Both the position numbers and the translations under genes were made by a program. Source: Streptomyces armeniacus (lineage in GTDB: Bacteria > Actinomycetota > Actinomycetes > Streptomycetales > Streptomycetaceae). From it: DNA of 64,000 bases. Below are positions 41,993 to 51,173 of the stretch, in pieces (positions within the stretch are counted from its first letter, which is position 1; each line of letters opens with the position of its first letter). Under the pieces are notes generated by a model. That model was given only the letters and a program-made list of their open reading frames with translations. It was not told where the DNA came from and made no database searches. The stretch covers positions 5,137,367 to 5,201,366 of the forward strand of contig NZ_CP031320.1 of the NCBI RefSeq assembly GCF_003355155.1. Direction: 5' to 3'.

Positions 41993-43518
41993 CTGTCGCG
42001 CCACAGCTCGCCGAACCCGTACTGGACGAACTGCGCGGGGTGCTCGGCGGCGAGCACGTACTGACCGGCAAGGCGGCCCGGTTCAACCGGGCGAGGGTGC
42101 CGGCCCCGTTCCCGGTGCACCGCTGGGCGGAGCGGGTGCCGGACCTGGTGGTGCTCCCGGGGTCCACCGAAGAGGTGTCCGAGGTGGTGCGGATCGCGAA
42201 CGCGCACCGCATCCCGATCGTCCCCCGGGACGGCGGTACGGGCCTCACCGACGGAGCGGTGCCGCTGCGGCGCGGCATCGTGGTCGACGTCAAGCGGATG
42301 AACGGCATCGTGGAGATCGACGAGGTCAACCGCACCTGCACGGTGGGCGCCGGCATCAGCATGCTCAAGCTCAACGAGGTGCTCGCGCCGTACGGGCTGA
42401 TCTACCCGGACGACCCGGCCTCCTATCCGTGCTCGCTGGTCGGCGGCCGGATCGGCACCAGCGGCTGGTCGCTGATCGGCAGCCGCTACGGGCATTCCCG
42501 GGACCTCGTCCTGAGCTTCGACTTCGTACTGCCGTCCGGCAAGGTGATCCACATCGGGGACGGCGCGGGGCGCAAGCTGTCCAAGAGCTCCAGCGGATAC
42601 CAGCTCAAGCACCTGTTCATGGGGCACCAAGGCACCCTGGGCATCGCCACCCAGGCCACGCTGAAGCTGTTCCCGAAGCCGGAGGCGGAGCTGTCGCCGT
42701 TCTTCGCGTTCTCCGACTACGACAGCGCGTACCGCACCGTCGGCGAGCTGGCCCGCGCGGGCGTCGCCACCTTCGCCGGCGCGGTGCTGTTCGACGAGTG
42801 GAAGGTCGACTATCTCCGCCGGGACGACGAGGCGTACATCCCGCAGCCCGCCGACGTACGCGCGCTCGTGTGCGCGGTGGCGTACGGCTACGAGGACGAA
42901 GTGACCGCCGGCGGCAGGCGGTTCATGCGCATCGCCAAGGAGAACGGCGCGCGCTACCTCGGCGACGAGGTGTCCGAAGGTGACTGGGCGGCGCGGCACG
43001 ACCGCTACGCGACCCCGCTGCACGGGCGGACCCGGGCCGGGCAGGTGGTGCCGATGAGCTGGCACTGCGAGGACGCCGCCGTCAACTACAGCGAGCTGCC
43101 GCAGGTACGTCTGGAATGGCACGAGATCGTACGCAGGCTGCGCGAGCGCTTCGACATGTTCGACGACTGGGGAATGTTCACCTACACCAGCGCGAACACC
43201 GGCGTCGACTATCTCACGGAGATCGATGTCGGCATCTGGGAACAGCAGTTGGACGACGAGGCCTGGGCCGCGTGGGTGCAGGCGAAACGGGACATCGCCG
43301 AGGTCTCACTGCGCTACGGCGGCTCCATCAGCGCCTGCCACGGGTCGTGCCGCGAAGGCGAGGTCGATCTGGTGCCGCAGGAACTCGGCGGCGGTTACGA
43401 CGTGATGCTCGCCGTGAAGCGGGCCATCGATCCGAACAACATCATGAATCCCGGAAAGTACGGGCTGGACCGTGCGTACGACACGGATGACGACACGGAC
43501 GGAGGGACCGGACCATGA
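41989..43518 (+). CDS. FAD-linked oxidase (GlcD/VAO type)
   Basis: A 509-residue flavoprotein. The FAD-binding domain contains VPDLVVLPGSTEEVSEVVRI, PIVPRDGGTGLTDG and MGHQGTLGIATQATLKLFP; the C-terminal cap ends in AIDPNNIMNPGKYG, the signature of the vanillyl-alcohol oxidase/D-2-hydroxyacid dehydrogenase family. Histidines in MSWHCED and ISACHGSCREGE are in the active-site region, but the cap diverges from glycolate and lactate enzymes. Substrate unknown. Coupled at both ends to its neighbours, so its electrons probably pass to the Fe-S subunit. Confidence 0.88.
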   Translation: MTVAPQLAEPVLDELRGVLGGEHVLTGKAARFNRARVPAPFPVHRWAERVPDLVVLPGSTEEVSEVVRIANAHRIPIVPRDGGTGLTDGAVPLRRGIVVDVKRMNGIVEIDEVNRTCTVGAGISMLKLNEVLAPYGLIYPDDPASYPCSLVGGRIGTSGWSLIGSRYGHSRDLVLSFDFVLPSGKVIHIGDGAGRKLSKSSSGYQLKHLFMGHQGTLGIATQATLKLFPKPEAELSPFFAFSDYDSAYRTVGELARAGVATFAGAVLFDEWKVDYLRRDDEAYIPQPADVRALVCAVAYGYEDEVTAGGRRFMRIAKENGARYLGDEVSEGDWAARHDRYATPLHGRTRAGQVVPMSWHCEDAAVNYSELPQVRLEWHEIVRRLRERFDMFDDWGMFTYTSANTGVDYLTEIDVGIWEQQLDDEAWAAWVQAKRDIAEVSLRYGGSISACHGSCREGEVDLVPQELGGGYDVMLAVKRAIDPNNIMNPGKYGLDRAYDTDDDTDGGTGP

Positions 43519-43772
43519 GCGGCTACCGCCACTCCGAGCAGTCACGGGCACCGGAGGCGAGGCAGATCACCGAGGTGGCGATCGAGCGCTTCGACGACGT
43601 ATTCGAAGTGGACCCCCGGCTGATGACCGCGCACGTGATGCAGCAGGTCTTCCCGAACTGGGACACGTTGCGCATCGTCGCGAGCCGGCACGACCACCTG
43701 GAATGGATGCACCGCCACTGGGCGGGCACGGTGGTCTCCGCGCAGGCCCTGCTGGACGAGATCGACGACTAG
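43515..43772 (+). CDS. Small protein of unknown family in the oxidase operon
   Basis: An 85-residue acidic protein (VAIERFDDVFEVDPRLMTAH, HDHLEWMHRHWAGTVVSA) with five histidines, no cysteine and no membrane segment. The ATG overlaps the stop of the FAD oxidase gene (ATGA), so translation is coupled and the product is made in step with the two oxidase subunits. It may be a third subunit or assembly factor. I do not recognise it. Confidence 0.75.
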   Translation: MSGYRHSEQSRAPEARQITEVAIERFDDVFEVDPRLMTAHVMQQVFPNWDTLRIVASRHDHLEWMHRHWAGTVVSAQALLDEIDD

Positions 43773-43848
43773 AAACCGCCGCAACCACAGCCGGAAAGAC
43801 ACCGCGAAAGAACGAATTCCGCGACGAGTCCGAACAGAGGACCGCACC

Positions 43849-45375
43849 ATGGCAGAACGCGTCTCGCGCCGAGAGTCCTTTGCGGACGAGAAGGCCCAGT
43901 CCGGACTCGATGACGCGGCCCAGCTCGAAGCGCTCGGTTACCGTTCCGAATTCCGCCGGGAAATGAGCCCGTGGGCGAACTTCTCCCTCGGCTTCACCTA
44001 TCTGTCGCCCGTGGTCGGCATCTACACACTGTTCGGCTTCGCGCTGGCCACCGCGGGCCCGCCGATGATCTGGAGCCTGCTCGTCGTGGGGCTCGGCCAG
44101 CTGATGGTGGCGCTGGTGTTCGGCGAGGTCGTCTCCCAGTATCCGCTCGCCGGCGGGGTGTACCCGTGGGCCCGGCGGCTGTGGGGCAGGCGCTGGGCGT
44201 GGCTGACCGGCTGGGTGTACATCACGGCCCTGCTGGTGACGATCGCCAGCGTCGCGTACGGCTCCGGACCCTACGCCTCGATGCTGTTCGGCCTGGAGTC
44301 CGGCACCGGCAACACGATCCTGTGCGCCCTGGTGGTGCTGCTCGTGGCCACCGCGATCAACCTCGGCGGCACCCGCATGCTCGGGCTCGCCGCGATCATC
44401 GGTTTCGCCACGGAGATCGCGGGCGCGCTCGTGGTGGGCGGCTGGCTGCTGCTCAGCGAGCGCCACCACGGCCTCGGCGTGCTCTTCGACGACTTCGGTT
44501 CCGCGGGCGGCGGTTCGTACCTCACGGCGTTCCTGGCCGCGGGGCTGATCGGGATCTTCCAGTACTACGGCTTCGAGGCCTGCGGGGACGTCGCCGAAGA
44601 GGTGCCGAACCCGACCCGGCGCATCCCGAAGGCGATGCGGATGACCATTTACGTCGGCGGGTTCGCCGCGACCTTCGTCTGCCTCGCCCTGGTGCTCGCC
44701 GTCCCGGACTTCGGCGCGGTGATCTCCGGCGAGGACGCCGATCCGGTCTCCACGGTGCTCGGCGCCGCGTTCGGCTCGGCCGGTTCGAAGGTCGTACTGC
44801 TGGTGGTGCTGGTGTCGTTCCTGTCCTGTGCGCTGAGCCTGCAGGCGGCGGCGAGCCGGCTGATCTACTCGTACGCGCGCGACCGGATGCTGCCCGCGAG
44901 CGGGACGTTCTCCCGGTTCTCCACCCGGCTCCACGTGCCGCCGTACGCCCTGCTCGTCGCCGCGGTCCTGCCGGGGCTCGTGGTGCTGGCGTCGCGGCTG
45001 TCCGAGAACGCCACCGAGCGCATCGTGTCGTTCGCGGTGCTCGGCATCTACCTCGGATTCCAGATGGTGGTGCTCGCCGCGCTGCGCGCCCGGGTCAAGG
45101 GCTGGGTGCCCAGCGGACGGTTCACGCTCGGCCGGTGGGGCCTGCCGGTGAACGTGGTGGCGCTGCTCTACGGGGTCGCGGCGATCCTGAACCTGGTCTG
45201 GCCCCGCACCCCCGAAGCCCCCTGGTACGACAACTACCTCACCGCGCTCTCGGGCGTACTGGTGGTCGGCGCAGGACTGGTGCTGCTCGTGACCACGCGG
45301 CCCTACGGCAGGAGCGCGGCACCGGCCGGGGACGCGATACCGCAGCCGTCGCCTGGGAAGGCTGACGGCACATGA
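43849..45375 (+). CDS. APC superfamily amino acid/amine permease
   Basis: A 508-residue membrane protein with about 12 hydrophobic segments. The first (WANFSLGFTYLSPVVGIYTL) and the loop QYPLAGGVYPWARRLWG match the amino acid-polyamine-organocation family, close to actinobacterial GABA/ethanolamine-type permeases. Starts 76 bp after the small-protein gene in the same direction. It would bring in the operon's substrate, arguing for an amine or amino acid, though the oxidase subunits resemble hydroxyacid enzymes. Confidence 0.88.
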   Translation: MAERVSRRESFADEKAQSGLDDAAQLEALGYRSEFRREMSPWANFSLGFTYLSPVVGIYTLFGFALATAGPPMIWSLLVVGLGQLMVALVFGEVVSQYPLAGGVYPWARRLWGRRWAWLTGWVYITALLVTIASVAYGSGPYASMLFGLESGTGNTILCALVVLLVATAINLGGTRMLGLAAIIGFATEIAGALVVGGWLLLSERHHGLGVLFDDFGSAGGGSYLTAFLAAGLIGIFQYYGFEACGDVAEEVPNPTRRIPKAMRMTIYVGGFAATFVCLALVLAVPDFGAVISGEDADPVSTVLGAAFGSAGSKVVLLVVLVSFLSCALSLQAAASRLIYSYARDRMLPASGTFSRFSTRLHVPPYALLVAAVLPGLVVLASRLSENATERIVSFAVLGIYLGFQMVVLAALRARVKGWVPSGRFTLGRWGLPVNVVALLYGVAAILNLVWPRTPEAPWYDNYLTALSGVLVVGAGLVLLVTTRPYGRSAAPAGDAIPQPSPGKADGT

Positions 45376-45380
45376 CGCAC

Positions 45381-45467
45381 TGACCCGCGGACGCACGGAC
45401 CCGCGGACCCGCGTAGGCACCGACCCGCGTAGGCACCGGCCCGCGGACGCACGGACGCACGGACACG
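45381..45467. repeat. Short tandem repeats between permease and luciferase-like gene
   Basis: Units of GACCCGCG, GGACGCAC and GACCCGCGTAGGCACC recur, the last twice in a row. The array fills the intergenic gap and looks like slippage-prone spacer sequence. Confidence 0.7.
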
Positions 45468-45516
45468 GAAGAGCACGCCCTCACCGCCCGGCACAGCCAG
45501 CCCGAAAGGTGCGCAC

Positions 45517-46569
45517 ATGAAGATCAGCTATGTGATGCTTCCGGACTACCCTCTCGACGAGACCATCGAGTCCATCAAACTCGCCGACCGGCTCGGCTAC
45601 TACGCCGCCTACGCCGCGGACGAGACCTGGCACAAGGACCTGTGGCTGCTGTTCGCGGCCGCCGCGGACAAGACGGAGAACATCAGGTTCGGCCCGAACC
45701 TGTCGCCGATCACGCTGCGCGAGCCGACACTGATCTGCCAGGCCGCCGCCACGCTCGACGAGTTGACCGGCGGGCGGGCGGAGTGCGTGATCTCCAGCGG
45801 CAACTTCGGGCTGCTCGCGCAGTACGGCATCGACTGGGCGAAGACCAGGCCGCTGTCCAGGGTGAAGGAGGCGCACCACGTGATGCGTACGTTCCTGGAC
45901 GACGGCGCGATCACGTTCCAGGGCGAGTTCTACCAGTACACCGGGCTGTTCAGCTTCGCCCGTCCGGTGCAGGAGCGGCTGCCGCTGAAGCTGGGGGCGA
46001 TGCGCGGCCCGAAGTCGTTCCAGGCGGCCGGGGAGATCTCGGACGGCGTGCACCACGCGCTGAGCTACACGCGGGAGGCGTACGACTACCTCGTCGACAA
46101 CGTCAGGATCGGCGCGGAGCGCGCCGGACGGGACTGGCAGTCGCTGGACATCGGCGCCTGGGTGGTGTTCGCGACGGGCGAGGACGGCGAGGCGGCGAAG
46201 CAGGCCGCGCGGGCCATGGTCGGGTTGTACGCGTCGTCCATGCCGGCGGAGCAGCTCCGGCGCAACGGCGTCGATCCCGACTCCCTCCGGGAGATCATCG
46301 CCGCGGTCGGTGCCGGAGACCTGTCGCGCGCGTACGAGCTGACCTCGCCGGAGCTCGCGGAGAAGCTGTCCGTCGCCGGCACCCCACAGGAGTGCGCCGA
46401 GAAGATCAACCGGGAGATCCTGGCCAGCGGGGTGAACCACATGATCCTCGCGATCACCGACGCCGCGCTGGTGAAGGCGTTCTCCGGAATGGAGCTGCCG
46501 GGCGTGCTGAGCATGTCCGAGCAGCTGCAACTGGTGCACGACAAGGTCAAGCCGGCGCTGGACGCCTGA
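45517..46569 (+). CDS. Luciferase-like (LLM) flavin-dependent oxidoreductase
   Basis: A 350-residue bacterial luciferase-family TIM barrel: ISYVMLPDYPLDETIESIKLA at the start, YAADETWHKDLW, FGPNLSPITLREP and LGAMRGPKSFQAAGEISDG follow. This layout fits F420- or FMN-dependent reductases or monooxygenases. GAAAGG lies 8 nt before the ATG. It completes the catabolic cluster after the permease. Its substrate is presumably the oxidase's product or substrate. A Streptomyces host makes F420 use possible. Confidence 0.88.
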   Translation: MKISYVMLPDYPLDETIESIKLADRLGYYAAYAADETWHKDLWLLFAAAADKTENIRFGPNLSPITLREPTLICQAAATLDELTGGRAECVISSGNFGLLAQYGIDWAKTRPLSRVKEAHHVMRTFLDDGAITFQGEFYQYTGLFSFARPVQERLPLKLGAMRGPKSFQAAGEISDGVHHALSYTREAYDYLVDNVRIGAERAGRDWQSLDIGAWVVFATGEDGEAAKQAARAMVGLYASSMPAEQLRRNGVDPDSLREIIAAVGAGDLSRAYELTSPELAEKLSVAGTPQECAEKINREILASGVNHMILAITDAALVKAFSGMELPGVLSMSEQLQLVHDKVKPALDA

Positions 46570-46572
46570 GGT

Positions 46573-47130
46573 TCAGCCGTTCCACCGCTTGCGTTCGGAC
46601 GCGGACGGTCCGGTCACCAGGGTGTCGGGAGGCACGTCCTTCGTGACGACGGTTCCGGCGCCGACCACGGCGCCGCGACCGATCGTGACCCCGGGGAGGA
46701 CCGTGACCGCCGCGCCGAGCCAGGCGTTGGCCTCGATCGTGATGGGCGCCATCGTGAGGTATTCGCTCCGCCGGGCGGCCTCCACCGGGTGGTCGGTGGC
46801 GATGAGGTTGGTCTTCGGGCCGATCAGGACGCCGTCGCCCAGGCGGATGCTGCCCCGGCCCAGGTTGTCCATGAAGGTGCAGCCCTGGTTGACGAAGACG
46901 TGCTCACCGAAGTCGATGCCGAGCCCGTAGTGCGTGTAGAAGGGCGGATAGACGGTGACGGAGTCGGGCACCGGCTTGCCGGTGATCTCGGCCAACAGGG
47001 CGCCGCGCCCGGCCTTGTCGTCGAAGGGCAGACCGTTGAGCCGCGACGTGAGCGTGTTCACGTGCTCGATGCGCTCGGCGATGCGTGCGAACTCGGGTGT
47101 GCGGACGTAGAGGCGGTCCTGATCGGACAT
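46573..47130 (-). CDS. Maltose/galactoside O-acetyltransferase-like protein
   Basis: A 185-residue left-handed beta-helix acetyltransferase. Hexapeptide repeats run from VFVNQGCTFMD to the end, with the catalytic histidine in LIATDHPVEAARR and the closing GAGTVVTKDVPPDTLVTGPSA. Length is standard for LacA/Maa enzymes, which transfer acetyl from acetyl-CoA to sugars. It converges on the luciferase-like gene with 3 bp between stops. Confidence 0.9.
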   Translation of the reverse strand: MSDQDRLYVRTPEFARIAERIEHVNTLTSRLNGLPFDDKAGRGALLAEITGKPVPDSVTVYPPFYTHYGLGIDFGEHVFVNQGCTFMDNLGRGSIRLGDGVLIGPKTNLIATDHPVEAARRSEYLTMAPITIEANAWLGAAVTVLPGVTIGRGAVVGAGTVVTKDVPPDTLVTGPSASERKRWNG

Positions 47131-47194
47131 ACGGGGTTCCTCACGGTGGGCGGCGCTGGGGGCCGGAGCCGTTGAACGGCCCTGTCGGTACGGC

Positions 47195-47217
47195 GGTTGA
47201 TCAACCGCGGGTTGATC
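47195..47217. promoter_or_regulatory. Possible operator upstream of the acetyltransferase gene
   Basis: GGTTGATCAACC is a perfect 12-bp palindrome, and GGTTGATC recurs 3 bp after it. Half-sites repeat in the 258-bp divergent gap. No regulator gene adjoins, so the binding protein is unknown. Confidence 0.45.
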
Positions 47218-47388
47218 GCGGACTGACCGCAGTCATCAAAGCGACCGGGGAACGCCGGGATCAAACAACGACCACGGCAGCCAGTAACAACGGCTGGTTG
47301 TCAGCCCAGGCCGCGCCCGCCTTCGCCGGACCCGGCCACCCCGGCAGCGGTGTCCGTACGCCGGGTTGGGGCCCATAGGATCGCCGGC

Positions 47389-48141
47389 ATGGCGCTGCGA
47401 CCAGTCCAGGTGAACATCAAGGCCCTCGACGACTCGGCGGTCGGCCGGTTCTGGGCGGAGGCGCTCGGATGGCGCGCCGTCACCGGAACACCCGGCGTGA
47501 CGACGTACGTGGGACCCGGGCACGCCGACGGTCTCGTATGGCCGGACCCGGCAGCCCTCGGCCTCGACGTCGTCACCGTCCCGGAGGCCAAGACGGCGGT
47601 GAAGAACCGTGTGCACCTCGATCTCGCCACCGACTCCCGGGCCCATCAGGCGGAGTTGACCGCGCGCCTCCACGCTCTCGGCGCGACGCCCGCCGACGTG
47701 GGGCAGGGCGACGTGCCGTGGACGGTCCTCGCCGACCCGGAGGGCAATGAGTTCTGCGTGCTGGAGCCGCGGGAGATCCACCGGGACACCGGGCCGGTCG
47801 CCGCGGTGGTGGTCGACTGCGCTGATCCGCGGGCCATGGCCCGGTTCTGGGGCGGGGCGGTGGACTGGACCCTGCACCAAGTGACCGACGAACGGGCGGT
47901 GTTGCGTTCCGCGAAGGGCGTCGGCCCATATCTGGAGTTCGTACGCGCGCCCGGCGCCGGGACCGTGCCGGACCGCGTCCATCTCGACCTGCTGCCGTAC
48001 CCCGGCGACGACCAGGCGGCGGAAGCTGACCGGCTGCGGGCGCTCGGCGCGACCGGCCTCGACGTGGGCCAGGGCGACGTGCCGTGGACGGTCCTCGCCG
48101 ACCCGGAGGGCCACGAACTCTGCGTCCTCGCCCTGTCCTGA
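47389..48141 (+). CDS. Two-domain VOC (glyoxalase-like) protein
   Basis: A 250-residue protein made of two similar glyoxalase-like domains; both end with the shared sequence DVGQGDVPWTVLADPEG, followed by EFCVLEP and ELCVLAL. This duplicated Glyoxalase_6-type plan is common in actinobacteria and usually of unknown function. TAGGAT ends 7 nt before the ATG, so the mRNA is probably leaderless; a longer frame lacks any signal. Confidence 0.87.
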   Translation: MALRPVQVNIKALDDSAVGRFWAEALGWRAVTGTPGVTTYVGPGHADGLVWPDPAALGLDVVTVPEAKTAVKNRVHLDLATDSRAHQAELTARLHALGATPADVGQGDVPWTVLADPEGNEFCVLEPREIHRDTGPVAAVVVDCADPRAMARFWGGAVDWTLHQVTDERAVLRSAKGVGPYLEFVRAPGAGTVPDRVHLDLLPYPGDDQAAEADRLRALGATGLDVGQGDVPWTVLADPEGHELCVLALS

Positions 48142-48274
48142 CGCGGAGGATGCCGGGAACCCCGGGCCCCTGCGCGTAGCCAGGGAGCGCCGCTCCCCGG
48201 ACAAGCGCGCCTCTCCCGCCGCCCCCGCCGCTCCCCCACGCTGCGGGCATGGCTACGACGACGAGGAGGCGGCC

Positions 48275-49129
48275 ATGCTGACATTGGTGACAGGAGCGAC
48301 CGGCCAGGTCGGGCGGCGGTTCGTGCCGGGGCTGCTGCAGAGCGCGGCGCCCGGCGACGGGGTGCGCGTGCTGGTACGGGACGCGGCGCGCGGCGAACGG
48401 TTCGCCGAACTCGGTGCCCAGGTGCTGGTCGGCGATCTGCGCGACGCCGAGGTGCTCGGCAAGGCGACGTCCGGCGCGGACGCGGTGGTGAACGTGGCCG
48501 CCGCGTTCCGCGGGGTGCCGGACGAGGAGGCGCGGGCGGTCAACCGGGACGCGGCCGTCGAGCTCGGCCGTGCCGCGGTGGCCTCGGGCGTACGGCGGTT
48601 CGTGCAGGTCAGCACCGGGCTCGTATACGGGGCGGGGCGCGGCAGGGCGCTCGTCGAGGGCGACGAGACGGTGCCGGGCCGGCCTCCGTTCTGGGGTGCC
48701 TACCCCGAGTCCAAGTGGGAGGCCGAGCGTGCGCTCGGGGCGCTGGAAGGCCTCGGCGACCTGCGCATCGGACGGCTGCCGTTCGTGTACGGCGACGGGG
48801 ACCCGCACCTGGCCAACGCGATGGAGTGGGCGCCGAACTGGCCCGCGATGCAGCGCCTGCACATGGGCCACCACAGGGATGTGGTGCAGGGCCTGAAGCG
48901 GCTGCTGTACGCGCCCGGGGCGCACGGCGTCTACAACATCGCCGACGACGCCCCCGTCACCACGGCCGACCTGTTCCAGTTCCACGGCCTGCCGGTGCCG
49001 CCGGAGGCGTACGGGAAGGACACCGACGCCTGGGCCGGCGTGATGTCGACGACCCGTATCCGCCACGAACTGGGCTACCGCCCGATGGTTCCGTCGGTGT
49101 GGACGGCCAGGGACATGGGCGTGCTGTAA
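48275..49129 (+). CDS. NAD(P)-dependent epimerase/dehydratase family protein
   Basis: A 284-residue extended SDR. The dinucleotide loop TGATGQVGRRF opens the protein, and the catalytic YxxxK appears in YPESKWEAE with the serine/threonine in VQVSTGLVYG. Residues 215-250 carry a substrate part (YNIADDAPVTTADLFQFHG). It lies 133 bp after the VOC gene in the same direction and ends before a terminator hairpin. Substrate unknown. Confidence 0.87.
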   Translation: MLTLVTGATGQVGRRFVPGLLQSAAPGDGVRVLVRDAARGERFAELGAQVLVGDLRDAEVLGKATSGADAVVNVAAAFRGVPDEEARAVNRDAAVELGRAAVASGVRRFVQVSTGLVYGAGRGRALVEGDETVPGRPPFWGAYPESKWEAERALGALEGLGDLRIGRLPFVYGDGDPHLANAMEWAPNWPAMQRLHMGHHRDVVQGLKRLLYAPGAHGVYNIADDAPVTTADLFQFHGLPVPPEAYGKDTDAWAGVMSTTRIRHELGYRPMVPSVWTARDMGVL

Positions 49130-49150
49130 GTCCGCCGAGGCTCCGCCGGA

Positions 49151-49186
49151 GCCGGCTGCCGCCGTGAGGGAACGGCGGCAGCCGGC
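49151..49186. terminator. Terminator hairpin after the epimerase gene
   Basis: GCCGGCTGCCGCCGT and its exact complement flank a 6-nt loop GAGGGA. Confidence 0.8.
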
Positions 49187-49626
49187 CCGTACCCGCGTGC
49201 GGAACACCGGTGCGCGGTACGGCTCGAAACTGGTGTGCGGATTTCCGGCCGAATCGGGCGAGAGCTGCGCCCGTCACCTCCGTCTCCATATACGTGAAGC
49301 CACCCCCAAGGTCTCCGCACCGGATCTCCCGTTGTTCCGGCCGGCCGCGCGCCGGCGCGTGCGGTGCCGATTGCAGGCAGCAAGTGACAATCCAGGAAAT
49401 ACACTTCGCTTACCAACGGCCCCTGGACTGCTACCATTGCGCCGGTTGCCGAGCACCCACCGGCCTGCTTGTGCGGGGGAGGCTTCCGGCCATCCGGCGG
49501 GACCTCAGACCACCCGTCGCGGCCGCAGGCAGTACGGGATGCCGATCGACGTTGCGGGGTTGCGGCTCCTCGACGCATCTCGGCCTGGCAACGTCCACTA
49601 AAGCATCCTTCGTAAGAAGAGGGCTC
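49187..49626. other. Upstream region of the conservon
   Basis: The last 250 bp become less GC-rich (ACAATCCAGGAAATACAC, GCTACCATTGCG) and probably contain the conservon promoter. A GAGG box sits just before cvnA. No gene is supported. Confidence 0.5.
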
Positions 49627-50772
49627 ATGGCAGATTCCCTGCAGACGACACTCATCTGGAGTCTCGCTGCTGCCACTGTCATCGCCACGTGCCTAGCCAT
49701 TCTTTTCCACGTGCGGCACCGGCGAACGACCGAACACCGCAACGCGGAATTAGCAGCACGCGATGAACAGATCGCTGCGCTGCAGCATAAAGCCGCAGCC
49801 GCCGAAGAAGAAGTCCAGGAGATAACCGACGGAAAGATCTCCGCAGTCCTCAAGTCGGCAATGCAGGCCCTGCGCGTGCTGCTTGCCGAGCAGCAGGTCG
49901 AACTGGACCAGCTGCAGCGGGAGTACGGGGGCCACCCGGTCCTCCAGCAGCTCCTCGCCGTCAACCACGCCAACGCTCAGGTCGCCCGCCGCGCCCAGGG
50001 TATCGCCGTCTTGTGCGGCGGTTTCTCCGGCCGCCGCAGAGAGCCCGCCACCGTTTACGACGTGGTCCGCAGCGCGCAGGGGCAGATCGCGCCTTTCGAG
50101 CGCGTCCAGATCCGCAACCAGAGCGGCATGGCCGTCATGCCGCAGGCGATCGACGGCGTGGCCCTGGCCGTGGCGGAACTCCTGGCCAACGCCGCCAGTT
50201 ACTCGCCTGCGGACACCCCGATCGAGGTGAACCTGCAGCCGGTTCAGCGCGGACTGTGCGTCATCATCGACGACGCCGGCGTCGGCATGAGCGAGGAGAT
50301 GCGGCGGAAGGCCGAACTACTCTTCACCAGCGTTTTCAGGCCCGGCCTTTCGGAGCTCGGCAATCCGCCGCAGTTCGGGTTCCCCGTGGTGGCCGAGCTG
50401 GCCCGCCGTTTCGGCTTCAACGTGGACGTCAGCGCCACCTCTCCGTACGGCGGAACGCGCGCCGTCGTACGGCTTCCGCAGGAGCTCCTGACGACGGTGA
50501 CTGAGCAGAGGAGCGACAAGGCCGTGGCCCACTCGTCGAATACTCCCGCCCCTCAGCCCCCATCCGACCGGACGGCCAACGGGCTGCCCAAGCGCGCTTC
50601 CCGGCAAGCGCCGATCGCCCTGGTGCGTGATCCGGGTGGTGCTGCCCCGGAGAGCGAAGCAGAGCCGGCGAAGCCGGTCAGGAAGATCGCTGCCACCATG
50701 TCCGAGCTTCAGCGCGGTACCCGGCTGGGTCGGCAGTCCACCACGGATGGCCAGGAGGACCAGGGAGTATGA
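49627..50772 (+). CDS. cvnA: Conservon sensor kinase-like protein CvnA
   Basis: A 381-residue protein with one N-terminal membrane helix (LIWSLAAATVIATCLAILFH), a coiled linker and a GHKL ATPase-like domain near 170-285 (ELLANAASYSPADTPI, DDAGVGMSEE). No phosphoacceptor histidine box is clear, as in other conservon kinases. The C-terminal 85 residues are low-complexity. First gene of the four-gene conservon, in which CvnA, B, C and D form a membrane-bound, GTPase-controlled complex. ATG supported by GAGG. Confidence 0.9.
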   Translation: MADSLQTTLIWSLAAATVIATCLAILFHVRHRRTTEHRNAELAARDEQIAALQHKAAAAEEEVQEITDGKISAVLKSAMQALRVLLAEQQVELDQLQREYGGHPVLQQLLAVNHANAQVARRAQGIAVLCGGFSGRRREPATVYDVVRSAQGQIAPFERVQIRNQSGMAVMPQAIDGVALAVAELLANAASYSPADTPIEVNLQPVQRGLCVIIDDAGVGMSEEMRRKAELLFTSVFRPGLSELGNPPQFGFPVVAELARRFGFNVDVSATSPYGGTRAVVRLPQELLTTVTEQRSDKAVAHSSNTPAPQPPSDRTANGLPKRASRQAPIALVRDPGGAAPESEAEPAKPVRKIAATMSELQRGTRLGRQSTTDGQEDQGV

Positions 50773-51173
50773 TTCATCGGGATCTGTCATGGATGCTGCA
50801 GGACGTGCTGAAGGTGCCCGGCGCCCGGCACGCCCTCCTCCTGTCCGCCGACGGCCTCAGGCGTGGCGCCACCGACGGGCTCGGCACCGACCTGGCCGAC
50901 ACAGCCGCCGCGGCACTGAGCGGACTCCAGTCCGTCAGCCGCTCGACCGGCAAGTTCGTCGACGGAACGAATGAGTCCCGCTGGCTGCAGACCGTGGTCG
51001 AATTCGAGGGCGGCTGGCTGTTCCTGAACCAGGCCAGCGCCGGTACGTATCTCGCGGTCGCGGCTTCTCCGGAAGTGGACATGGGAGACATCACTGTCCG
51101 CATGCAGCAACTTGTCCAGCGGATCGGCAGTGAGATGACCTCGCCGCCCCGAGAGGCGGGCGACCACACATGA
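50769..51173 (+). CDS. cvnB: Conservon roadblock/LC7 protein CvnB
   Basis: A 134-residue roadblock/LC7 protein (LSWMLQDVLKVPGARHALLLS and DGLRRGATDGLG). The ATG overlaps the cvnA stop (ATGA). Such proteins usually act as regulators of small GTPases, consistent with the GTPase encoded two genes on. Confidence 0.92.
   Translation: MIHRDLSWMLQDVLKVPGARHALLLSADGLRRGATDGLGTDLADTAAAALSGLQSVSRSTGKFVDGTNESRWLQTVVEFEGGWLFLNQASAGTYLAVAASPEVDMGDITVRMQQLVQRIGSEMTSPPREAGDHT

Noticed and set aside
43514..43520. Possible programmed frameshift at the FAD oxidase end.
   Set aside because: The ATGA overlap is ordinary translational coupling and no slippery sequence is present.
45381..45467. Short regular repeats that could suggest a CRISPR array.
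   Set aside because: Units are 8-16 bp without unique spacers, and no cas gene is present; no CRISPR array was seen anywhere in the window.
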